64,000 nt of DNA from Chitinophagaceae bacterium (GTDB lineage Bacteria > Bacteroidota > Bacteroidia > Chitinophagales > Chitinophagaceae), in contig JADJBP010000004.1 in NCBI GenBank assembly GCA_016703625.1, positions 310,001 through 374,000 of the forward strand. The letters run 5' to 3'. Position 1 is the first letter of the stretch, and each line of letters begins with the position of its first letter. This document shows positions 9,602-18,435 of this stretch, piece after piece. The position numbers and the translations under genes are program-made. Under the pieces are notes generated by a model. The model was given only the letters and a program-made list of their open reading frames with translations, had not been told where the DNA came from and did no database searches.

Positions 9602-10183
9602 ATGGAACAGCTTGCATCACTTGAAAAATTCATTGCAGGAATTTGCCCGCTGAACGGGGAAGAGCTTGACCGGTTCTTATCCATTTGGGAACCCTTTTCA
9701 GCCAAAAGAAAAACCATGCTCACGCGTGCAGGCGATACCGAAAGGCACCTGTATTTTGTGACCGAAGGCATTCAGCGGGTATATTATTATGATGAACAGG
9801 ACCGGGAAGCAACCATTGTATTTACCTATGCACCATCCTTTGCCGGTGTGGCCGACAGTTTTCTTACACAAACCCCCTCGAGGTTTTTTGCCGAAACACT
9901 CACAGTTTCTAAATTCCTGAAGACCAGTTTCAGGCAACTGGATGACCTGATGAAACAGCATCACCAGCTGGAACACCTGATCCGGGTGCTTACCAATGCA
10001 GCTTTTGCCGGCATATTGGAACGCATGGTGGAAATACAATGCTTTGCCGCTGAAGAAAAATTTAAGACCCTGCTCAGGCGCAGCCCGCACCTGCTCCATT
10101 TAATTCCGCATAAATACATTGCCAGTTACCTGGGTATTGATGCAACCAATTTCAGTAAACTGCTGGCCAAAGTGCGCATCTGA
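9602..10183 (+). CDS. Crp/Fnr family transcriptional regulator
   Basis: About 193 residues with an N-terminal cyclic-nucleotide-binding-type beta-roll (RHLYFVTEGIQRVYYYDEQ) and a short C-terminal helix-turn-helix (IPHKYIASYLGIDATNFSKLLAKV). I chose ATG 9602 (MEQLASLEKF), which matches family starts; ATG 9572 would add ten residues. No Cys cluster is present, so it is not an Fe-S FNR. The usual cAMP-contacting Arg-Ser pair is not evident, as in many Bacteroidota members. It may regulate the neighbouring S41 or DinB-like gene. Confidence 0.85.
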   Translation: MEQLASLEKFIAGICPLNGEELDRFLSIWEPFSAKRKTMLTRAGDTERHLYFVTEGIQRVYYYDEQDREATIVFTYAPSFAGVADSFLTQTPSRFFAETLTVSKFLKTSFRQLDDLMKQHHQLEHLIRVLTNAAFAGILERMVEIQCFAAEEKFKTLLRRSPHLLHLIPHKYIASYLGIDATNFSKLLAKVRI

Positions 10184-10257
10184 TCAAAAAATCATGGTTT
10201 TTACCAAGAATAAACCTGCCGGGGTGATTCATTTTTACATCCTTAAAATTAATCATC

Positions 10258-10875
10258 ATGAAAAAGGAATCAACACGTCTGCTGGATGACCTGTATGCAC
10301 AAACAGAGATCAACATCAACAAAGCCATTTCAACCTGGCAACTTTTATCCAATGCACAAATGACTGCACAACCGGCCCCGGGCGCATGGAGCGCTGCACA
10401 ATGCCTGGCACACTTGAACAGCTATGGACGTTATTATTTACCGGCCATTGAAAAAGCAATGGCTACGGCAGCAAATACAGAACCTTCAGTTTACTTTACA
10501 GGCAGCTGGTTGGGGAATTATTTTTACAACAGCATGTTGCCGCAAAGCAATGGCAGGCCAAAAAAGAAAATGCATTCTCCCAAAAACCATCAGCCCGGGC
10601 TTGAGCTGAATGCATCGAAAGTCATCCAGGAATTTATCAGTCAATTGGAATTACTCGGCCGGCTTTTAACCGAAGCCCAAATGATCGATCTGAACAGGGC
10701 AAAGGTGCCGATCTCCATAGCACCGTTCATTAAATTAAAACTGGGCGATACATTCCTGTTTTTAACGGCACATATCAACCGCCATATTCTCCAGGCCGAA
10801 AGGGCATTGGAAGCAGCTACCGGCAATAGTGAAAAAGCAGTCACAGCAGCGGGAAGACTGGTTTTGCAACCCTGA
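10258..10875 (+). CDS. DinB-like (DinB_2 superfamily) metal-binding four-helix protein
   Basis: 205 residues. The family's metal triad is visible: His52 in CLAHLNSYGRYY, and His172 and His176 in LTAHINRHILQAERAL. WSAAQCLAHL is the classic first-helix signature. DinB_2 proteins bind Zn or Ni; known members are thiol transferases or uncharacterised stress proteins. Bacillithiol is probably made here (bshB1 at 16.4-17.1 kb), so a bacillithiol-dependent transferase is possible but unproven. It starts 74 bases after the Crp/Fnr gene. Confidence 0.8.
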   Translation: MKKESTRLLDDLYAQTEININKAISTWQLLSNAQMTAQPAPGAWSAAQCLAHLNSYGRYYLPAIEKAMATAANTEPSVYFTGSWLGNYFYNSMLPQSNGRPKKKMHSPKNHQPGLELNASKVIQEFISQLELLGRLLTEAQMIDLNRAKVPISIAPFIKLKLGDTFLFLTAHINRHILQAERALEAATGNSEKAVTAAGRLVLQP

Positions 10876-11010
10876 CCTCCTTTTACCCGGTGATTTTATA
10901 TGTAATGTACAATTCATCCATATATCCACACAACCCATACAGGCTATGCTTTTAAAAGCAGCATTTCCGTTGCAATTTTACATCATCAATTAAAAACAAA
11001 ATTTTAAAAA

Positions 11011-11238
11011 ATGGAAAAGCTAAAATTCACGTTACTGGTATTTGTACTGGTACTGGCATTCCCGGTGTGGTTTTATGCCGAAATGAAGAAGACCGATAAA
11101 CAGGTGGAAAGTATCCGGAAAAACAGTATTGATTCTATCAATACCAATAAAGCCCAACCGGTTGCTGGGCATGTTGAAAAAGGCAATGGAGATTTTACTG
11201 CCATGCCTTTTTCAAATGCTGAACTGGTAAATTTTTAA
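11011..11238 (+). CDS. Small membrane-anchored hypothetical protein (75 aa)
   Basis: One N-terminal hydrophobic helix (LLVFVLVLAFPVWFYAEM), then a short charged tail with no Cys or motif. Good ATG start; the next gene begins 20 bases downstream with a similar N-terminal anchor, so the two are likely co-transcribed. No family recognised. The 135-base gap upstream holds a 14-bp palindrome, TGCTTTTAAAAGCA, at 10947-10960. Confidence 0.6.
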   Translation: MEKLKFTLLVFVLVLAFPVWFYAEMKKTDKQVESIRKNSIDSINTNKAQPVAGHVEKGNGDFTAMPFSNAELVNF

Positions 11239-11258
11239 TCAATATAAAAGTTGAAAAA

Positions 11259-12106
11259 ATGAAGAAAGATATTTTTCACAGGATGCAGGCTATGCTTCGT
11301 TTCTGCGTTGCCCTGTTCTTCCTGGCAATCCTCAGCCTGTTCCTGTTTTCTTTTAAGGCAGAAAAACAGGCAGCAGACTTTTAAAACAGCTTGGCTTAAG
11401 CCAGGAGCAGGCAAACAGTAAAATAACGGGAAGTTTATTGGCCGGGTCGCTGGATCTGTATGGCATCCGTAATCTTCATAAGATTTTGGTGAACGACCGT
11501 GCAGCCATTGTAAATGACCTGGCGGGGTATGCAAAGCAATATGCAAATTCTGCTGCTTTTAAAAACGAATACACACTGTTGCGGGAGAACAATAAACCGG
11601 CACCTGCCCAAAAAACAGAAACTCCCGAAGAAATGAGGGCATCCATGATAAAGTCGGCAAAGGAGTATTTGAAAAATGCAGAAGATGCATATAAAAAGGC
11701 TGGCCCCGATATGAAAAATATAACAGCTCAAATGCTGGATGCGGCAAAGCATAATTTAAAAGCAGCTGAAGATCCCGCCAATAAATCCATAATAGCTTAT
11801 ACCCGGAATTATGAATCGCTGAAAAAAATAATGCAGCAGTCAAATGAAAACATGATAAAGATCTGGGAAGAAAATTACCCGGCTGATCATTTACAGTATA
11901 TCAGGGTAAAACTGCAGTCTTTTATGGATGCCACTGCCGATATTGATTTTAATGCACAGTTGACAGAAAAGAACGGCATCAAATATTTTGTTAATCCTGA
12001 TTATGAGCGCAAGGGAAACCGCTGGAAACTGGCTTTTCGTGCCGGGAAAAGCGCAGTAGAAACTGCCAGGGCATTTGCCGGGAAGTGGATCAGTGAAATC
12101 AACTGA
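11259..12106 (+). CDS. Membrane-anchored or secreted helical protein of unknown function (one frameshift)
   Basis: Starts MKKDIFHRMQAMLRF with a hydrophobic stretch (VALFFLAILSLFLFSF), then stops at TAA 11382-11384. Adding one T to the TTTT at 11379-11382 restores KQAADFLKQLGLSQEQA and a frame open to 12106, giving about 282 residues. The mature part is Lys/Ala-rich and helical, with possible coiled coil around 11620-11860. No family recognised. It forms a probable two-gene unit with the small membrane protein upstream. Confidence 0.6.
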
Positions 12107-12159
12107 TGGACAAAAATTCTCTATAACAGGGTATTGTCCAGAAAAGTAGTTTCAGTAAA

Positions 12160-12717
12160 TTAATCCGGTACAGTAACGAGCTTTTTACTTTTAGGGAGAA
12201 AGATAAATTTCTGGTTTTCAGCAAATATCAGGAAACCTGTATCCTTTTGCTCTATACGCACAGAGTCCGCATAACACCTAAATGGTATTTTATCGATTGA
12301 ATGAGATACCCATTCACCTTTTTCACTGTAACGGACATGGGTAATAGGCCCAAATAAGCCGGTTTCATAAGTATAAAATGTAATATTCTTAAAACGGAAA
12401 GTATTTTCATACGAAGTAAATAACCCTTCTGTTTTGCTGGAAATTGAAGATATGTAAAAGCCGAAAAGAATCAGGGTACCCACTATAATACTGAAACTGA
12501 TCATTGCGATCCAATGTTTTAATTTCAAAGGCAAAGGACAGGCTTTGTAAATTATCCTCATTCCCAAAATTCCTGCTGCTACGCAAATAACAGGAACAAC
12601 AATAAATAGTAATTTCTGGATAACCGGAATTAAAGCAAAACTGCTGCTTAGGTAAAACATGGACAACAGCAGGATAACAATTAAAAAAGGGTATTTTATA
12701 AGCGGGAAGAATTTCAT
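12160..12717 (-). CDS. Hypothetical membrane protein (185 aa)
   Basis: Three hydrophobic helices (about residues 9-30, 34-56 and 69-91) followed by a soluble domain of about 90 residues rich in aromatic and beta-prone sequence (KNITFYTYETGLFGPITHVRY). No family recognised. It is on the opposite strand to both neighbours: convergent with the gene before and divergent from the next membrane protein. Confidence 0.6.
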   Translation of the reverse strand: MKFFPLIKYPFLIVILLLSMFYLSSSFALIPVIQKLLFIVVPVICVAAGILGMRIIYKACPLPLKLKHWIAMISFSIIVGTLILFGFYISSISSKTEGLFTSYENTFRFKNITFYTYETGLFGPITHVRYSEKGEWVSHSIDKIPFRCYADSVRIEQKDTGFLIFAENQKFIFLPKSKKLVTVPD

Positions 12718-12857
12718 GATGTTTTTTTAGGCGAATGAAGCAACAGTCGTTTAGTGAAGGTAATTTTTTTTCGCTGTTGTTGATTTTACGTGATCTGGTT
12801 AATAATAGAGTTCTAAACCAGCAGAAGGCGGCAAAAACACAAACTGGTCATTGCACA

Positions 12858-12923
12858 GGGAAGCCAGGCTTTTAAAGCCTGACTTCCCTTTTAAAGCCTG
12901 ACTTCCCTTTTAAAGGACTTCCC
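12858..12923. repeat. Hairpin plus 19-nt tandem repeat
   Basis: GGGAAG at 12858-12863 pairs with CTTCCC at 12883-12888 around an inner palindrome AGGCTTTTAAAGCCT, forming a near-perfect stem. The unit TTTTAAAGCCTGACTTCCC (12870-12888) is repeated exactly at 12889-12907, and a shortened copy follows at 12908-12923. The array lies 67 bases before the 134-residue membrane protein gene. Most likely a terminator or small repeat that grew by slippage. Confidence 0.6.
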
Positions 12924-12989
12924 TTATAGTTAAATACTTAACTTCGCGGTATTGCAACAGCATTTTAAAAAAGCTGTTATGTTTAAAAT

Positions 12990-13394
12990 ATGTTTGTAAA
13001 ATACCTGCACTGGATCGGCATGGCCGCCTGTATAACATTAATTGTTTCCTGCTTTTTACCCTGGGTGTATTTTGCTGATATCAACCAGGCATTTACCGGG
13101 TTTTACAGTTACCAGAACCAGTATGGCAGGCCCGGAAAATTTTTGACCATTTTTGGAGCCCTCGTTTTACTGTTTATGCTGCTGCCAAAGATCTGGGCCA
13201 AAAGAACAAACCTTTTTGTATGTGCCATTACCCTGGCTTATGCCATAAAAACTTATATCCTTTTCAGTTCCTGTTATAATAATTACTGCCCGCAAAAATT
13301 ACCCGCCTTGTACCTCATGGTTGGCTGTACAATGGTGATGCTGATCAGTTCGGGATTCCCGAATTTAAAACTTGCAGTTAAGAAAGAGGTTTAG
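12990..13394 (+). CDS. Hypothetical four-helix membrane protein (134 aa)
   Basis: Four predicted membrane helices (about 8-28, 50-66, 72-92 and 105-122) with a short Tyr/Gln-rich loop (FYSYQNQYGRPGKF) and several Cys (SSCYNNYCPQK). No family recognised. It is convergent with glnS 46 bases away. The ATG at 12990 is the only plausible start. Probably a small inner-membrane protein. Confidence 0.55.
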   Translation: MFVKYLHWIGMAACITLIVSCFLPWVYFADINQAFTGFYSYQNQYGRPGKFLTIFGALVLLFMLLPKIWAKRTNLFVCAITLAYAIKTYILFSSCYNNYCPQKLPALYLMVGCTMVMLISSGFPNLKLAVKKEV

Positions 13395-13440
13395 CTCCGT
13401 AGATGGCAGATTGCGTCGTCATGCTTCCCCGCAATGCCGT

Positions 13441-15100
13441 TTAAACCTTCTTCACTTCCTTTGCCCAGGCATCTTTTAAAGTAACGGTGCGGTTAAATAC
13501 CAGTTGATCAGGGGTTGAATCCTTATCCAGGCAAAAATATCCCTTTCGGATAAACTGGTACCGGCTTTCCAATGTGGCTTCAGCAAGCGAGGGTTCAACC
13601 ATAGCATTGTGAATTACTTTCAGCGAATCGGGGTTGATGCTGTCTTTAAAATCACCTTCATCGCCCAACGGGTTCTCGGATGTAAAAAGGCGGTCGTATA
13701 AACGGACTTCGGCTTTTACCGCATGTGCAACACTTACCCAGTGAATGGTGCCTTTTACAGAAATGCCGCTGGTATCATGATTGCTCCTGCTTTCGGGTAT
13801 GTAAGTGCAGTGAATTTCGGTTACTTTTCCTGATGGATCTTTTAAATAACTTTCACACTTTACAATATAAGCGCTTTTAAACGCACCATGGCGCCCGGCG
13901 CCAGCCTGAACCATTTTTTGCGGGCTCTTCCATAAAATCTTCCCGTTCTATCCAGAGTTCTTTAGCAAAAAGGAATTTCCCGTTTACCCATGGTTTCATC
14001 CGGTCCGTTCTCGCTGCTTAATGCCTCAGTCAGCCCGGGTTCAAAATTATCAATGATGAGCTTAACCGGGTCAAGTACTGCCATCACCCGAAGGGCTTTT
14101 TATTCAGGTCTTCACGCAGGCAGAATTCCAGCAGCCCCAGGTCAATAAAATTTTCTCTTTTGGCAATACCTATCTTATCGCAGAATGTACGTATGCTTTC
14201 GGGTGTATATCCTTTTCTGCGGAAAGCGCTGAGCGTGGGCATCCGGGGATCATCCCAGCCGTTTACATGCTTTTCATTCACCAGCTGCAGCAGTTTTCTT
14301 TTGCTCATCACGGTGTAGGTCATGTTAAGCCTGGCAAACTCGTATTGCTTTGAGGGAAAGATCTCCAGTTTTTCTATGAACCAGTCGTATAACTCACGGT
14401 GTGGTATAAATTCCAGCGTGCAAATGGAATGGGTGATGTTTTCAATACTGTCGCTTTGGCCATGTGCAAAATCGTACATCGGGTAAATGCACCATTTGTC
14501 GCCGCTGCGGTGGTGGTGTGCATGTTTAATGCGGTAAATGATGGGGTCCCGCATAAGCATATTGGTATGCGCCATATTTATTTTTGCACGCAACACTTTT
14601 TCGCCGTCGGTATATTTACCTGCCCGCATATCAGTAAACAGCGCCAGGTTTTCTGCAATGGTCCTGCTGCGGAATTGGTTATCCTTTCCGGGCTCTGTAG
14701 GCGTACCTTTCATGAAAGCGATCTCATCTGCAGATGAATCATCAACATATGCCAGGCCTTTCTGAATAAGATCAACCGCAAAGCCATACAGCGTTTCAAA
14801 ATAATCAGAAGCATAAAATTCGTTGGCCCATTCAAATCCCAGCCAGCGTATATCTTCTTTGATGCTGTCTACATAAGCGGTTTCTTCCGTTACCGGGTTG
14901 GTATCATCAAAGCGAAGGTTGGTTTTACCACCGTATGTTAACCCCAATCCAAAATTTAGGCAGATGGCTTTGGCATGCCCAATGTGTAAATAACCATTGG
15001 GTTCGGGTGGAAAACGGGTGAGGATAGATTTGTATTTACCTTTCTCCAGGTCTTCTTCTATAATTTCTTCTATAAAATTGAGGCTTTTTTCTTCGCTCAT
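13441..15100 (-). CDS. glnS: Glutaminyl-tRNA synthetase (several frameshifts)
   Basis: Class I synthetase that charges tRNA-Gln. The N-terminal part (15100-14084) has PPEPNGYLHIGHAK (HIGH at residues 39-42) and the KMSKS-type loop VMSKRKL (MSKRK 265-269). The C-terminal anticodon-binding barrel lies in 13914-13441. Four lesions break the frame: T5 at 14097-14101 (one short), A5 at 13967-13971 (one too many), T6 at 13914-13919 (one short) and T4 at 13875-13878 (one short). Repaired, it is about 553 residues, close to E. coli GlnRS. ATG 15100 (MSEEKSLNF) is preferred over 15121 because a promoter box overlaps the latter. Confidence 0.93.
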
Positions 15101-15118
15101 TATTGTTGATTTGAGGGG

Positions 15119-15126
15119 CAAATTTA
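15119..15126 (-). promoter_or_regulatory. Bacteroidota -7 box upstream of glnS
   Basis: CAAATTTA on the plus strand is TAAATTTG on the coding strand, an exact TAnnTTTG match. It sits 19 bases before the preferred glnS ATG. No good -33 TTTG is seen, so confidence is moderate. Confidence 0.45.
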
Positions 15127-15240
15127 CGGGAAGATGTGCAATAGTGGGTGAGTCACCTCTTTAAGGGGAAAGCTATTTTTATCAACAGGTGACTCTTCCA
15201 TGTTTTTCTGTCATTGTTGAAAATTTATACATTAAAATTG

Positions 15241-15285
15241 AAAAAGCCTTTTTATCATCCCTGTAAAAGCAGATCATAAAAGGCT
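15241..15285 (-). terminator. Probable terminator of the desaturase gene
   Basis: On the minus strand, AGCCTTTTAT pairs with ATAAAAAGGCT (one-base bulge) and is followed by TTTTTC and an AT-rich stretch. It lies just past the stop of the desaturase gene. Bases 15127-15240, up to glnS, show nothing else. Confidence 0.55.
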
Positions 15286-15308
15286 GTTTGATAATGAGCA
15301 GGTTCTTA

Positions 15309-16379
15309 TCAGGCCCTGCCCATGTTTTTCAGGTGCGTGGCATGCGAAACGATGGCATGGCGCATTTTTCTGAATTCAATATATTTTACGCCGTATTCCT
15401 TGCAGGTTTGTTTAATGATCTTGCTGATGGCAGGGTAGTGGATATGCGAGATTTTAGGGAACAGGTGATGTTCTATCTGGAAATTCAAACCGCCAACAAG
15501 CCAGCTGATCACTTTATTCCTGGTGGCAAAATTTGCCGTGGTCTCTACCTGGTGTATGGCCCATTCATTCTCAATGGTATTGATATCTGCATTGGGTACC
15601 GGGAAAGTGGTTTCCTCCACCGTGTGTGCCAGTTGAAAAACAATACTCAACACAAATCCTGCGAACATGGCAATGATCAGGAATCCCAGGAGCCAGGGCA
15701 CAAATCCAACCAGCATGATGGGCAGTACGATCATCATGAAATAATAGGCAGCCTTGGCAAACCAGAATGCAAAATGATCGAAGGCGCTCATTTTTTTAAT
15801 GGGCACGGTACCTACTTTTTTCTTGAAATATTTTCGGTAATCCGATTCAAAGACCCATACAAGCAACAACAGGGTGTACAAAAACCAAACATAGATATGC
15901 TGAAAACGGTGAATGAAATATCTTTTTTGCGAAGCACACATCCTCAATAAAGGCTTGATCTCGATATCATCATCCACACCATCGATATTGGTATAGGTAT
16001 GGTGAATGATGTTGTGCTTGTTATTCCACATGATACCGCTGGCACCCAGTGCATTCACAGAGAAAGCAGCGATCTTATTCCAGATCTTACTGTTGCTGAA
16101 GCTGCCGTGGCCGCCGTCGTGCATCACATTAAAACCAATGGCAGCTGTTAAACCGCCCATGGCAAAACATTCCAGGATAGCGATCCAGTTCTGCGGTGTA
16201 AAGAATACAACGTGTATATAAAGGGCAACATACAGCGTCCATAACAATACCGCTTTAAAGTAAAGGCTGAAATCACCATGTGCCGGTGTTTTTGTTTCCT
16301 GGAAATAGTTGTTGACCCGGGTTTTGAGTTCCGAGTAAAAGGTTGAGCCTTTTGCATTTGTAAATTTGGGCGTTGCCAT
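15309..16379 (-). CDS. Membrane fatty acid desaturase (front-end acyl desaturase type)
   Basis: 356-residue di-iron desaturase with three histidine boxes: His87-DGG-His91, His122-NII-His126-His127, and the variant third box QIEHH (301-305), in which Gln replaces the first His. That variant typifies delta-5/delta-6 front-end desaturases and linoleoyl-CoA-like enzymes. No cytochrome b5 domain is fused, so electrons must come from a separate donor. Four to six membrane segments lie around the boxes. Standalone gene with its own likely terminator. Regiospecificity cannot be called from sequence. Confidence 0.9.
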   Translation of the reverse strand: MATPKFTNAKGSTFYSELKTRVNNYFQETKTPAHGDFSLYFKAVLLWTLYVALYIHVVFFTPQNWIAILECFAMGGLTAAIGFNVMHDGGHGSFSNSKIWNKIAAFSVNALGASGIMWNNKHNIIHHTYTNIDGVDDDIEIKPLLRMCASQKRYFIHRFQHIYVWFLYTLLLLVWVFESDYRKYFKKKVGTVPIKKMSAFDHFAFWFAKAAYYFMMIVLPIMLVGFVPWLLGFLIIAMFAGFVLSIVFQLAHTVEETTFPVPNADINTIENEWAIHQVETTANFATRNKVISWLVGGLNFQIEHHLFPKISHIHYPAISKIIKQTCKEYGVKYIEFRKMRHAIVSHATHLKNMGRA

Positions 16380-16401
16380 CTGGAATAATTGAATTTTGCT
16401 G

Positions 16402-17135
16402 TTAAGTATTTTCTTTTATGAATGCGTCGAAATTGCTGATCCCGATCATTTTTTCTGATATAAATCCTTCCGCATATTTTACACCGATCATTTTTCCAAA
16501 CCATTTGTGCCGGTAAACAACACTGTCTAAAAAATCCGGGGTTGAAATATAGGTCTGCGGCTCCTCATTCACCGATTCTGCCCCCCCATGAAACTGTGTT
16601 TTATATGCTTTTATTGCCTCTATCTTCTGTTCAAACACATTGGTGATATCCACTACAAAGTCTGGCTGCAAAAAACGGTCCTGTATGTACTGGAACACAT
16701 ATTTTGGCCGCCAGGCACCCTGGCTTTTACCATTTTTGTCAGTTTGTATCTTTTGAAGGCCTGATAAAAAGGCCGCTTCTGCCACAAGCCTCGATGAACG
16801 CCCGTGATCGGGGTGCCTGTCTTCCGGCGCATTACACAGGATAATTTCTGGCTGGTATGCCCTTATTGCTCCTATGATCTTTCTCTGATGTGCTTCGTCA
16901 TTTTGTAAAATCCATCGGCCATCTCTAAATTCTCCCGGGTTGCTACACCTAATATTTCTGCCGCTGCTGCTTCTGATCTCCGGGTTTCGGCCGTACCCCT
17001 TGTTCCCAGTTCACCCCTCGTGAGATCAATGATACCTGTCTTTTTACCGTTGTTCTTTTCTGTCAATAAAACACCGGCACAACTCAATTCCACATCATCA
17101 GGATGCACTCCAAAGGCCAAAATGTCTAGCTTCAT
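16402..17135 (-). CDS. bshB1: Bacillithiol biosynthesis deacetylase BshB1 (one frameshift)
   Basis: Zn-dependent LmbE/PIG-L family deacetylase that removes acetate from GlcNAc-malate in bacillithiol synthesis. The N-terminal part has HPDDVE (His11, Asp14); the third ligand is in RHPDHGRSS. The frame breaks after MADGF; adding one base to the AAAA at 16907-16910 (plus strand) joins the two parts, giving about 244 residues, the usual length. ATG 17135 gives the expected MKLDILAFGVHPDD start. The C-terminal stretch HKWFGKMIGVKYAEGF is typical of BshB1. Confidence 0.92.
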
Positions 17136-17335
17136 GCTTGGTTTAAAATTTCTGCGTGCAAATTAGATCATTTTAGTCAAAATGTTTGTAGAATTGATAT
17201 GACAGCGGTCACAAATGAGATCCAATTAACAATAAAAAGGGAAAAAAGTTTGCAAAAACAGGGGCAGGTAATTGTTCAGGTGATCGCATTAAACCGGCAC
17301 ACCAGGAAGAAAAACACTGTTAATGTTGATATGGA

Positions 17336-17983
17336 TTACATGGGGCGGTACACAGCATAGCTGAAGCCATAGGTTTGACAAACCTCTTTCACGATCATTT
17401 CCATTTCATGGTCATCGTTGGCAGGGTCATACGACTGTTTGAGGTTGCTGCTGAAAAAGAACGCAACGGTTTGATAAAAACGGGCAGTGAAACCTCCTTT
17501 ATATTCCTTGATGATGTCGTAACAATTATTGCCTGTTTGCCGGTTGATCAGTTTCATCAACACCTTTCCCTGGTAAATGGATAAATTACTCAATGGGTCG
17601 GTAAATTCCTTTTTCAGTTCTTTTTCCCTTGTTTTGATGTAGGCTTTGCGGTCAGATTTTTGGTTTACGGTTTCCAGTTTGGCATTCATATCATTCAAAA
17701 TTACACCCGAACGTAAAGCATAGGGATAAGTTACAATGATGGCATTGCGTAAACGGGTCCATTTGGCACGGCTGGCTTTGTTGGCAAGGCTAACCCTGGT
17801 AAACAGGTCAACGGTTGTTAAGGTTTTGGCTTCAATGGTATCGCCATCATAAACCACAGCATAGGTGGTAAGGGTATCATTTACTCCTGTTTGGCCCAAT
17901 GCCTGGTGCACATCAACAGCAATGCATACCACAAAAAGCAGTATGCATTTATGTAAAATAAGAAGGCGGTTTGGCCTGGGCAT
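17336..17983 (-). CDS. DUF4294 family exported protein
   Basis: 215 residues with an N-terminal signal-type segment (LHKCILLFVVCIAVDVHQALGQ). The body, from YAVVYDGDTIEA through RAKWTRLRNAIIVTYPYA to INRQTGNNCYDIIKEYKGG, matches DUF4294, a Bacteroidota-restricted family of unknown function. It is divergent from the following lipoprotein gene (38 bases between starts). The 200 bases between it and bshB1 hold no gene. Confidence 0.8.
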   Translation of the reverse strand: MPRPNRLLILHKCILLFVVCIAVDVHQALGQTGVNDTLTTYAVVYDGDTIEAKTLTTVDLFTRVSLANKASRAKWTRLRNAIIVTYPYALRSGVILNDMNAKLETVNQKSDRKAYIKTREKELKKEFTDPLSNLSIYQGKVLMKLINRQTGNNCYDIIKEYKGGFTARFYQTVAFFFSSNLKQSYDPANDDHEMEMIVKEVCQTYGFSYAVYRPM

Positions 17984-18021
17984 ATTGTAAATTTACTATT
18001 TAGACCAATAATTAATTCATT

Positions 18022-18435
18022 TTGATGCTTAAGGTAACCCTAAAGTTTACAATTTATTGTGTGTTGTGTATTATTTGGGGCTGTTCCGGCAGCGGGGAGG
18101 AGTCATTAACAATGGAAATGCAGCATTATAATGATTCCTTGTCGGAAGCCAGGATCGACAGCGCCTATAAAGCAATCAGGTCAAACTGCGATACCATGTT
18201 GACTTACCGGGTACCGCAAATGGTTGATTCCTTTTTAAAAGATTCAGCCCTGCTTCAACATTTTTTCGATAGCAATATTTTGTACATTGATGCTGACAAA
18301 AAAGTAGAAAAAGTTACCAGGCAATTACAGGCCGACTGTGATACTAATTTGCTAAAAGAAACATATAGAATAGCCCGGCTGCGGCAAAAACGAGGGCCAG
18401 TGCAGCGTAAAAAGTTGAAAGTTTCGCCCTTTTAA
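18022..18435 (+). CDS. Small lipoprotein, 3' end overlapping ccmF on the other strand
   Basis: Up to 137 residues with a lipobox (CVLCIIWGCSGSGEE), so probably a lipidated Asp-rich protein; no family recognised. The last 90 bases lie antisense over the end of the ccmF-type gene. If the AAAA at 18354-18357 lacks one base, as in many other runs here, the true stop would be the TAG near 18365 and the overlap would almost vanish. The 3' end is therefore uncertain. Confidence 0.55.
   Translation: MMLKVTLKFTIYCVLCIIWGCSGSGEESLTMEMQHYNDSLSEARIDSAYKAIRSNCDTMLTYRVPQMVDSFLKDSALLQHFFDSNILYIDADKKVEKVTRQLQADCDTNLLKETYRIARLRQKRGPVQRKKLKVSPF

Noticed and set aside
12989..12996. TATGTTTG as a promoter -7 box
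   Set aside because: It overlaps the start codon of the gene at 12990, so it cannot drive it with a normal start.
13441..15100. glnS as a true pseudogene
   Set aside because: Four one-base fixes give a complete enzyme with perfect catalytic motifs; decay would have hit motifs too.
15288..15950. 220-codon plus-strand frame opposite the desaturase gene
   Set aside because: It is antisense to a clear desaturase with three histidine boxes and shows no family motif.
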